Shown: piece by piece, positions 51,308-57,873 of the stretch
How the letters are laid out: each line of letters begins with the position of its first letter
How positions within the stretch are numbered: position 1 is the first letter of the stretch
NCBI GenBank assembly: GCA_028277115.1
Contig: JANQHG010000173.1
Coordinates: 1 to 57,873 of the forward strand
Direction: 5' to 3'
Length of the DNA stretch: 57,873 nt
DNA from: Azospirillaceae bacterium
GTDB lineage: Bacteria; Pseudomonadota; Alphaproteobacteria; Azospirillales; Azospirillaceae
Made by a program: the position numbers and the translations under genes
Notes under the pieces: generated by a model
Told to the model about the DNA's origin: nothing
Database searches by the model: none
What the model saw: only the letters and a program-made list of their open reading frames with translations

Positions 51308-52251
51308 CCCGGCCGGTCCTGGTCGTCGGCGGTGACGGCCTGATCGGCGCCGCCGCCGCGGCCGGCCTGGCGGCGCACGGGCTGCCGGTCCGGGCGACGA
51401 CGCGGCGCCGGTCCCTGGTCGGGGCGGACCGGCCGTGGCTCGACCTCGATGCCTGGGCCGACGGCGTGCCGGCGGCGGACGCCGCCGCGGCGCTGCTCGC
51501 CGATCGGCCGGCTGCTGCGATCCTTTGTGCCGCGGTCGCCCGGCTGGAGGCCTGCCGGAGCGACCCTGCGCGCGCCGGGCGGATCAATGTCACGGCGACG
51601 GCGACGCTGGCGCACCGTCTGATGGCGGCCGGCGTGCCGGTGATCTTCCTGTCCACCAACCAGGTGTTCGACGGCCGCACGCCCCGCTGTCCGCCCGACC
51701 ACCCCCTGGCGCCGGGCACGGTCTACGGCCGGACCAAGATGGCCGCCGAACAGGCTCTGCGGGCGGCCGCGGCCAAGGTCGGCGGGCCCCTCGCCATCCT
51801 ACGCCTGACCAAGGTGCTGGCGCCGGGCCAGCCGCTGCTCACCGGTTGGACGGAGCGGTTGCGCGCCGGGGCGCCGATCGCGCCGTTCCACGACATGACG
51901 CTGGCCCCGATCGCGCTCGGCCTGGTGACCGCGGCGCTGGTCCGATTGACCGAGACCGCGCGCGCCGATCCGGAGGACGCGCGCGGCCGTGGCCTGTTCC
52001 AGCTTTCGGCGGACGACGACATCAGCTACGCCGATGCCGCGCACCAGGTCGCGCGCCGGATCGGCGCCGACCTTGGTCTGATCCGGCCGTGTTCCTGGGC
52101 TGACGCCGGGCTTTTGACCGAGCCGCCGGCGCGCTACAGCAGCCTGGACGGCGCCCGGCTCCGGACCGACCACGGCATTGCCCAACCGACGCCGTGGCGG
52201 ACGATCGCCGAGGTGGTGGTGGGTGACAGCGCCGCGCGGGGGCGACCTTGA
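51304..52251 (+). CDS. RmlD-like NAD(P)-dependent sugar reductase (SDR)
   Basis: 315 aa. VLVVGGDGLIGAAAAAGL is the NADP loop, a GGxGLIG form close to dTDP-4-dehydrorhamnose reductases. VIFLSTNQVFDGRTPRCPPDHPLAPGTVYGRTKMAAEQAL holds the Ser/Thr, the 'VFDG' turn and the YxxxK (YGRTK). Residues beyond 170 are the substrate domain. Family members reduce a 4-keto-6-deoxy sugar, but no RmlA, B or C is in the window, so a dTDP-rhamnose role is not supported. It sits between two methyltransferase genes and is coupled to both (ATGA and TTGA). Confidence 0.82.
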   Translation: MTRPVLVVGGDGLIGAAAAAGLAAHGLPVRATTRRRSLVGADRPWLDLDAWADGVPAADAAAALLADRPAAAILCAAVARLEACRSDPARAGRINVTATATLAHRLMAAGVPVIFLSTNQVFDGRTPRCPPDHPLAPGTVYGRTKMAAEQALRAAAAKVGGPLAILRLTKVLAPGQPLLTGWTERLRAGAPIAPFHDMTLAPIALGLVTAALVRLTETARADPEDARGRGLFQLSADDDISYADAAHQVARRIGADLGLIRPCSWADAGLLTEPPARYSSLDGARLRTDHGIAQPTPWRTIAEVVVGDSAARGRP

Positions 52252-53423
52252 CCGGCGACGACCTGCCGCTGCTCGAGTATTACCGCCGCCACGGCATCTC
52301 GCCGGTTGCCCAGGACATCAGCGATCTTGAGCGCCATGTCCGGCGGCGCGATTCGCTCTATCGGCTGCTCGGTCTGCCGCCGCGTTTCCTTGCCGGGCGC
52401 AGCGTGCTCGAGTTCGGGCCAGGATCAGGCCACAACAGCTTGGTCACCGCCGGCTGGGGCCCGGCGCGCTATGTCCTGGTCGACGGCAACCCGCGCGCGC
52501 TCGCCGAGTGCCGCGACCTCCTGGCGGTGCACGGCCGGCTTGGTCCGGCGGTCACGCTGGTGGAGAGCCGGTTCGAGGACTTTCGCCGCCCCGAGCGGTT
52601 CGATCTGGTCCTCGCCGAGGGCTGTCTGCCGTTCCAGCTCGACCCGGAGGGGCTGCTTGATCATGTGGCCGGGTTCGTTGCGCCCGGCGGGCTGTTGGTG
52701 ATCACCACCGTCAGCCCGCTGTCGATCGCCGCCGAGATCATCCGCCGGCTGATGTGCCGGCCGCTGATCGACCCGGCGCTGTCGCTCGAGACCCAGCTTG
52801 CGCGCCTGCGCCCGCTGCTGGCGCCGCACCTGGCGGCCTTGAGCGGCCGCAGCCGGCCGGTCGATGACTGGCTGCTCGACAATATCCTGCACCCGTTTCA
52901 CGAAACGCGCTGCCTGGCGCTGGCACAGGCGATCGACCGGTTGGCCGATCGGTTCGATGTGCTGGGCGGCTCGCCCGCGTTTTGGACCGATTTCCGCTGG
53001 TACAAGACCTTGACCCAGTGGGACCGCGGGTTCAACGCGGTCGCTCGCGAGGCGAGCCGGCGCTCGGCCGCCAGCCTGATCGACCATCGGGTCGTGATCG
53101 GCCATCAGCCGGACCAGGGCGACCGGCTCGAGGCCGCGGCAACCGACTTGTGGCAGGTGATGTGCACGCTGGAACGCCGGCGCGCGCGAGATCCGGCGCC
53201 CGCCGCCGCCGCGGTCAAGGCGCTCGCCGATCACCTCGCCTTGCTCGGCGCCGCAACGCTGGCGCCGTGCCTGGACGCGCTGCGCGAGGCCGAAGACCAT
53301 CTCGCCGGCCGCTTGCCGGCCGAACGCATGACCGCCTTCCCGGCGTTGTGGGGGCGCGGACAGCAGTACCTCAGCCTGATCCGGCGCGCCGATGCCGGCG
53401 GCTGCGGCGCGGATGTCGAATAA
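52248..53423 (+). CDS. SAM-dependent methyltransferase
   Basis: 391 aa from TTG 52248, which overlaps the reductase stop as TTGA. YYRRHGISPVAQDISDLERHVRRRDSLYRLLGLPPRFL opens the protein, then SVLEFGPGSGHNSLVTAGWG is motif I (about 52-66). YVLVDGNPRALAECRDLLAVH is the second strand, FDLVLAEGCLPFQ motif II, and VAPGGLLVITTVSPL the late strand. The C-terminal 150 residues are helical and unassigned. It may methylate a sugar whose ketone was reduced by the RmlD-like partner. Confidence 0.83.
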   Translation: MTGDDLPLLEYYRRHGISPVAQDISDLERHVRRRDSLYRLLGLPPRFLAGRSVLEFGPGSGHNSLVTAGWGPARYVLVDGNPRALAECRDLLAVHGRLGPAVTLVESRFEDFRRPERFDLVLAEGCLPFQLDPEGLLDHVAGFVAPGGLLVITTVSPLSIAAEIIRRLMCRPLIDPALSLETQLARLRPLLAPHLAALSGRSRPVDDWLLDNILHPFHETRCLALAQAIDRLADRFDVLGGSPAFWTDFRWYKTLTQWDRGFNAVAREASRRSAASLIDHRVVIGHQPDQGDRLEAAATDLWQVMCTLERRRARDPAPAAAAVKALADHLALLGAATLAPCLDALREAEDHLAGRLPAERMTAFPALWGRGQQYLSLIRRADAGGCGADVE

Positions 53424-53520
53424 ACCGGTTGTTCATCTCGGCGACCTAGGGGGTGAGCAAGGGGACCGAACCGGTCGCCGCGCCGCCGGCGCCAAGCGCG
53501 CTTTCGCCGAGGGCCAGACC

Positions 53521-56106
53521 TTGAACACCGACGTCTCCATCGTTTTTCTTACCTACATCGCGTATAATTCTGCGATCGCCGAACTCTATCGGGCCGAACC
53601 CGGCCTCGCCGGGCGCTCGTTCGCCGAACAACGCCGGAGATACGTGGACAGTTGGATCGGCTACAGTGACGGCTTCAGCCACGCCATGACCAGGATCGGC
53701 CGGCGCTGCCACCAGATTTTCTTTAATCTCTGGTCGATCCAGGCGGCGTGGGCCCGAGAGCACGGCCTCGCGCTGTCCCGTGCACCGGCCGACCGGTCTC
53801 GGGACCTGCTCAAGATCGCACTGGCCCAGATCAAGGCCGAAGGCCCCGACGCGGTCTATATCCAGGGGATCGAAGCCTATCCCGCGGGCCTCGGCACGCA
53901 GATCCGCGCCCATTGTCCGTCGGTGCGGCTGGTGATCGCGGCGAGCGGCTTTGAAACCAAGCCGGCCCATCTGGGCGGCGTCGACGCCCTGACCGTGGCG
54001 ACGCCGTCGCTCCGGCCACGGTTCGTCGGGCCGGAGCTGCCGGTGCGCGTGCTCTACCACGGCGTCGACCCGCGCCGGGTCGCCGGCCGGCTCGATCACG
54101 GCCGGTCGATCCCGGCGGTCTTCACCGGCAGTTCCGGGGTCGGCTGGCCGAGCCACGGCGAGCGCTATTGGACCCTGATGCGGCTTATGATCGACGCGCC
54201 GCTGCGCTGCTGGCTCTATGAGGTGGCCGACGACCCGCCGGCAGAGGTGGTCGAGGCGTTTTCGCACGCGGTCGCCGAGGCCGGGCGCCGGCCGGAGGCG
54301 GCCGCCGGCCTTTTGGCCAAGCTGCGGCAGAGCGATCCGACGCCGCGGGTGCCGCTGGCGCGGCTGTTCGGCGACCGCTGCGCGCCGCCGGTGTTCGGCC
54401 GTGCCTTGTTCGCGCTGCTCGCCCAGGCCGGGATCGTGGTCAACAGCCATGTCGATGTCGCCCGCGGTGATGTCGGCAATCTGCGCTTGTTCGAGGCGAC
54501 CGCGGCCGGCGCCTGCCTGTTGACCGACCATGGTGCCAATCTGCCCGCGCTGTTCGACCCCGAAACCGAAGTGGTCGGTTACCGCGGCCCCGAGGATTGC
54601 CTCGCCCGGCTGCGCTGGCTGCTCGACGACGAGCCGGCGCGCCGGCGGATCGCCGAGGCGGGCTGGCGCCGGACCGCGCGCGACCACACCTTGGAGCGAC
54701 GCTGCGCCGAGATCGCCGAGTTGGTGGAGACGCTGCTCCGGCGCCCGGCGGCGCGCTGGTTCGCCGAGGGCGAGGCGGCGCGCGGCACCGGCGAGCCGGC
54801 GCTGGCCGAACGCCGCTATCGGCACGCCGTGGCGTTCGACCCGGGCCAAGGCCGTGCCTGGCATCGCCTGGGCAATGTGCTGAAGGCCCAAGACCAGCTG
54901 GCGGCGGCGGAAGGTGCCTACCGATGCGCCTGGCGTTGCGACGGCGACAATCCGGAATTGCTGCGCCAACTGGGCAATGTCCTACGCCAGCGCCTGCGCT
55001 GCGACGAGGCGCTGGCGGTCTATGACCGGGCGCTGGCGTGCGCGCCGGACGACACGACCCTCGGGCCGCAGATAGCTTTTGCGCTGCTCGCCAAGGGACG
55101 CGGCTGGACGCCGACCGACGACGCGACGCTCGCGGCGCGGGCCCAGGCTCTGGCCGACGCCGGCGGTGCGCCGGCGGTGCGGGTCGATCTTGCCGACGTT
55201 CTGTTTTGGCGCGGCGCCGCGGACCAAGCGCTGGACCACTACCGGCGTGCGATCGCGGACACGCCGGCGGAGCCGGTCCATCGCTACACGATCGGCCACC
55301 GGCTCGCGCTGCTGGGCGAGGCCGGTGCGGCGTGCGCCGCTTGGCGCGAGGCGGCGGCGGTGGCGGCAGAAACGCGCTGGACGCCGCCGGCGGCGGCGTT
55401 CCGGACACCCGCGGCCCTGCCACCCGCCGAGCTCGCGGCCGGCGACGGCATCCTGCTGACCGCCGGCTATCCCAAGTCCGGCAATGTTTGGCTGTCCAAC
55501 CTGCTCGCGGCCTGCTTGGACCTTCCGCCGGGCCGGGTCGCGATGACCCATGATCCGCTCCATGGCGGCGTGATCGGCAACCCCTACATCGTCCGAGCGG
55601 TGGTCGTGGTGCGCGACCTGCGCGACGTCATCGTCTCTTTGTTCCACAACTGGCCGGCGCGACGGGCCCGGCTGCGCCGCGGCGTGCCGTTCGCCTATGA
55701 GACCGCCGACCAGATGTACCAGAGCTTCTTCCTCCAGCATCATCTGCGGCAGATCGATCTCCATCCCCATCTGGAAGCGCTGCCCGAGGGCTATGTCGAC
55801 CATGGCGTACCGGTCGTGCGGTATGAGGACCTCAACCGGCAGCCGGTGGACAGCTTGCTTGCGCTGTTCGGGCATTGGCGGATCGCGGTCAACCGGGAGC
55901 GGATCGTGAGGGAGGTGGAACGCTTTTCGCTCGCCAACCTGCGCACCGGCCGGACCACGTTGTCTCAAGCCCCGCCGGTCGGGCCGCACCATTTCCGCCG
56001 CGGCGTCGCCGGCGGCTTCCGCGACGAGTTGACGCCGGCGACCATCGCCGACATCGAACGGCGTTTTGCCGACTACTTAGCCCGGTGGGGCTATGTTGGG
56101 ACTTGA
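53521..56106 (+). CDS. Glycosyltransferase / TPR / sulfotransferase fusion protein
   Basis: 861 aa from TTG 53521, which has GAGGG eight bases upstream; codons from ATG 53413 to there lack the usual GC-rich third positions, so I doubt the earlier start. Residues 1-410 are a GT-B-like domain: SIVFLTYIAYNSAIAELYR, PDAVYIQGIEAYPAGLG, RLFEATAAGACLLTDHGANLPALFD (donor loop) and WRRTARDHTLERRCAEI. Residues about 419-610 hold TPR helix pairs (AERRYRHAVAFDPGQGRAWHRLGNVL). Residues about 640-861 are a sulfotransferase with LLTAGYPKSGNVWLSNLLA (PAPS loop) and AVVVVRDLRDVIVSLFHNW (3' site). Glycosyl transfer and sulfation thus share one chain. Confidence 0.82.
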   Translation: MNTDVSIVFLTYIAYNSAIAELYRAEPGLAGRSFAEQRRRYVDSWIGYSDGFSHAMTRIGRRCHQIFFNLWSIQAAWAREHGLALSRAPADRSRDLLKIALAQIKAEGPDAVYIQGIEAYPAGLGTQIRAHCPSVRLVIAASGFETKPAHLGGVDALTVATPSLRPRFVGPELPVRVLYHGVDPRRVAGRLDHGRSIPAVFTGSSGVGWPSHGERYWTLMRLMIDAPLRCWLYEVADDPPAEVVEAFSHAVAEAGRRPEAAAGLLAKLRQSDPTPRVPLARLFGDRCAPPVFGRALFALLAQAGIVVNSHVDVARGDVGNLRLFEATAAGACLLTDHGANLPALFDPETEVVGYRGPEDCLARLRWLLDDEPARRRIAEAGWRRTARDHTLERRCAEIAELVETLLRRPAARWFAEGEAARGTGEPALAERRYRHAVAFDPGQGRAWHRLGNVLKAQDQLAAAEGAYRCAWRCDGDNPELLRQLGNVLRQRLRCDEALAVYDRALACAPDDTTLGPQIAFALLAKGRGWTPTDDATLAARAQALADAGGAPAVRVDLADVLFWRGAADQALDHYRRAIADTPAEPVHRYTIGHRLALLGEAGAACAAWREAAAVAAETRWTPPAAAFRTPAALPPAELAAGDGILLTAGYPKSGNVWLSNLLAACLDLPPGRVAMTHDPLHGGVIGNPYIVRAVVVVRDLRDVIVSLFHNWPARRARLRRGVPFAYETADQMYQSFFLQHHLRQIDLHPHLEALPEGYVDHGVPVVRYEDLNRQPVDSLLALFGHWRIAVNRERIVREVERFSLANLRTGRTTLSQAPPVGPHHFRRGVAGGFRDELTPATIADIERRFADYLARWGYVGT

Positions 56107-56520
56107 CAGAGCCCGAACTTCCGAAATGCCCGGCGAGAAACCAACAGGCGGCCCGGCAAGAATTCCTTCCCCCGTTCCCTGGCGGGGGAAGCGACTGTGC
56201 TCACGCAGCGAAGCGGTAGCACGGAGATACAAGGTGGCCGCGCAGCGGCCGGATGGGGACCGACCGGCGGCGAAGACGCCGGTCGGCACCGCCGTCGGCC
56301 CCCCTCTATCGAGAAACCGACGCCGGTTGCGAGGGTTTTGGGGGCTTCGCCCCCAACGTCAGGGGGCTTTGCCCCCCGACACCCCCCACCAGGGGGGCCC
56401 CCCCCTGGTGGGGGTCGAGGGGACAGCGCCCCCCGCACGGCCGACAGGCCGCATACAGCGTTTCGTCCAGGGCGGGTCGGCCGACGGTCGGTGGGGAACG
56501 ATGCGGTTCGGGCGCTCGCC
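56107..56520. repeat. Intergenic repeat block with nested palindromes, copy B
   Basis: This 414-base stretch holds no credible gene. CTTCCCCCG (56166-56174) pairs with CGGGGGAAG (56183-56191) as a possible terminator of the fusion gene. From 56331 to 56434 lies the second, inverted copy of the block at 9421-9530: TTGGGGGCTTCGCCCCCAA at 56338-56356, and a 15-bp palindrome with arms 56383-56397 and 56400-56414. It is typical of dispersed REP-like elements. Confidence 0.75.
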
Positions 56521-57684
56521 GTGACCGCCGGGTGCGAGCTTCGACGGTGCGCGGTCTGTGCCGGCCCGCGTCTGAACGAGGTCGACGGCTTCGCCGTGCT
56601 GCCTCGCGTCACCTCGGACGTCAGGCCGTGGCCGGCGGGCGGGCGGCTGGCTTGGTGTCGGACCTGCGGCGCGGTCCAGAAGCCGGACACGGCGGCCTGG
56701 CAGGCCGAAGTCGCCGCGATTTACCAGGCCTATGCCATCTATCACCAGGCCGGCGGCGCCGAACAGGCGGTGTTCGACCCTGCCGCCGCCGCACCCCGGT
56801 GCCGTTCGGCACGCTTGGTCGAAGGCTTGGCCGCCACGGCCGCGCTCCCGGTCGAGGGCCGCGTGCTCGACGTCGGCTGCGGCAATGGGGCGTTCCTTGC
56901 CGCGTTCGCCGCCGAACGGCCGGGTTGGCAGCTGTGGGGCCAGGACCTGGGGGACCGGCATCGATCGACGCTGGAACGATTGCCTGGCTTCCGTAAGCTC
57001 CACACCGGATCGCTCGCGACGATTCGGGAGCGCTTCGACCTCGTCGCCCAGATCCATTCGCTTGAACACTTCTCTGACCCGCGCACGGCGCTGGCCGATG
57101 CCGCCGCCTTGCGCACCGGGACCGGTGCACTGCTGGTTCAGGTCCCCGACGTGGGATGCAACCCGTTCGACCTCATAATCGCAGATCACCGTACCCATTT
57201 CACGGCCGTGACCCTGCGCCGATTGGCCCACGAGGCCGGCGTCGCGGTGACCGAGCTCGCGGAGCATTGGGTGACCAAGGAGCTGTCCCTGGTGGCAGCG
57301 GTCGAGGAGAGAACAGAGCCGGTCCTGACCCTTAATGACCACGTTGCGGGGCCCCGTACCCAAGACCAGTTGGCTTGGCTGGCCCGCGTGGTGCGCGAGG
57401 CGTGTGCATTGACGCGGGACGGCGCGCCCTTTGGCATTTTCGGCACCAGCATCGCCGGGGTCTGGCTTCACGGCGCGCTCGATGCGCGCACGGCGTTCTT
57501 TGTGGACGAGGATCCGCGTCGGATCGGGCGCGCCTGCTGCGGGCTGCCGATTGTGGCCGCGGCCGCAGTGCCTGCAGGCAGCCGCGTGCTGGTACCGCTG
57601 GTACCGCCGGTGGCGGAAGCGGTCATAGCTCGGCTTGGCACCGAGGATTGGGTGATCCCGGGACGGGTCGCAGAGCCATCCTGA
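56521..57684 (+). CDS. Sugar C-methyltransferase-like protein (zinc-ribbon, SAM domain, C-terminal Rossmann module)
   Basis: 387 aa from GTG 56521; GTG 56491 is an alternative and neither has a strong ribosome site. CELRRCAVCAGPRLN followed by WCRTCGAVQKPD gives two CxxC pairs, the N-terminal zinc ribbon of NDP-sugar C-methyltransferases (TylC3/NovU type). VLDVGCGNGAFLAAFAAERPG is motif I and VAQIHSLEHFSDPRTAL the mid-domain motif. FGIFGTSIAGVWLHGALD with FFVDEDPRRIGRACCGLPIV is the C-terminal Rossmann module. Such enzymes methylate a keto-sugar carbon. The module resembles the one at residues 70-150 of the protein at 10649-12391. Confidence 0.8.
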   Translation: MTAGCELRRCAVCAGPRLNEVDGFAVLPRVTSDVRPWPAGGRLAWCRTCGAVQKPDTAAWQAEVAAIYQAYAIYHQAGGAEQAVFDPAAAAPRCRSARLVEGLAATAALPVEGRVLDVGCGNGAFLAAFAAERPGWQLWGQDLGDRHRSTLERLPGFRKLHTGSLATIRERFDLVAQIHSLEHFSDPRTALADAAALRTGTGALLVQVPDVGCNPFDLIIADHRTHFTAVTLRRLAHEAGVAVTELAEHWVTKELSLVAAVEERTEPVLTLNDHVAGPRTQDQLAWLARVVREACALTRDGAPFGIFGTSIAGVWLHGALDARTAFFVDEDPRRIGRACCGLPIVAAAAVPAGSRVLVPLVPPVAEAVIARLGTEDWVIPGRVAEPS

Positions 57685-57846
57685 GGGCGGCAATCACCCA
57701 AATCCCGAGTCGCGGGACCGAAATAGGGCGAGATAGGGATCGATGGGCTTGGCACTTTGGGCTGGCGGCGATCCAGTGTGTGGGCTCAGCGGGAATTGGA
57801 CAATTCGAGCGTCACTAATAAGCTAGGTGCGGGTGGGGAGGTCGGT

Positions 57847-57873
57847 ATGCGTTTTTTCAGGCATTGGACCATC
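57847..57873 (+). CDS. Start of a gene cut by the window end
   Basis: ATG 57847 follows GGGGAGG (57836-57842) at a good distance and begins MRFFRHWTI before the sequence ends. Nine codons are too few to name a product. The preceding 162 bases have no gene. The next gene of the locus probably starts here. Confidence 0.4.

Noticed and set aside
51304..52251. A dTDP-rhamnose pathway based on the RmlD-like gene
   Set aside because: No RmlA, RmlB or RmlC homologue is present in the window, and the neighbours are methyltransferases.
53446..54969. A 507-codon open frame on the minus strand
   Set aside because: It is antisense to the glycosyltransferase-TPR-sulfotransferase gene and has no motif or ribosome site.
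57752..57767. A sigma-54 promoter before the last partial gene
   Set aside because: TGGCAC is present, but the -12 GC element is two bases too close to the -24 GG.
1..57873. CRISPR arrays, tRNA or rRNA genes
   Set aside because: No regularly spaced direct repeats and no tRNA- or rRNA-like sequence were seen anywhere.

Overview
The window is a large high-GC glycan biosynthesis island of about 57.9 kb. The pervasive GC-rich codon use, the G5/C5 palindromes with CTTC or GAAG loops, and the gene content suggest an alphaproteobacterium, most likely of the Rhodospirillales type; this is inference, since no rRNA or housekeeping gene is present to fix the taxonomy. I see no tRNA, rRNA or CRISPR array. 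The left edge carries an inverted repeat, a truncated transposase and a broken gene of unknown function.

Region 1 (about 0.9-14.2 kb, + strand) is one long, tightly packed and often ATGA-coupled series. It holds a sugar epimerase, a HldE-like nucleotidyltransferase-kinase with its domains in reverse order, a GmhA-like isomerase, a second epimerase, a HAD phosphatase, an APH-like kinase, a split transketolase, a 2OG/Fe(II) oxygenase and a LIC12192-like 'sporadic carbohydrate cluster' protein. A methyltransferase, a glycosyltransferase-like protein, a sulfotransferase and a Gfo/Idh/MocA dehydrogenase follow. It reads as a route to an unusual heptose-like or two-carbon-extended activated sugar. 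Region 2 (14.2-18.5 kb, - strand) has an asparagine-synthase-type amidotransferase, a hexapeptide acyltransferase and a toroid-like protein with a G14 tract near its start. Region 3 (18.8-32.3 kb, + strand) has a second amidotransferase, two deacetylase-like proteins (one fused to a methyltransferase), a glycosyltransferase, a B12-type radical SAM enzyme, a GT2, two methyltransferases and a DegT aminotransferase. Its right half is visibly lower in GC. Region 4 (32.3-37.2 kb) has a carbamoyltransferase, a methyltransferase and an unrecognised polytopic membrane protein.

Region 5 (37.4-48.6 kb) holds a third amidotransferase, a glycosyltransferase paralogous to that of region 3, and a dispersed WlbA/WlbC/WlbB/WbpI set for a UDP-2,3-diacetamido-hexuronic acid. 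It also holds a deacetylase-sulfotransferase fusion and a TPR protein. Region 6 (48.7-57.7 kb, + strand) has a SPASM-type radical SAM protein, four methyltransferases, an RmlD-like reductase and a glycosyltransferase-TPR-sulfotransferase fusion.

Together the genes look like a system that makes at least two unusual activated sugars and then decorates a surface glycan by amidation, methylation, sulfation, carbamoylation, deacetylation and acylation. The glycan could be an O-antigen, a capsule or a flagellin glycan. No recognisable flippase, polymerase, chain-length regulator, initiating transferase or export system is in the window. Much of the novelty lies in the fused multi-domain tailoring enzymes and in the sporadic-carbohydrate block.
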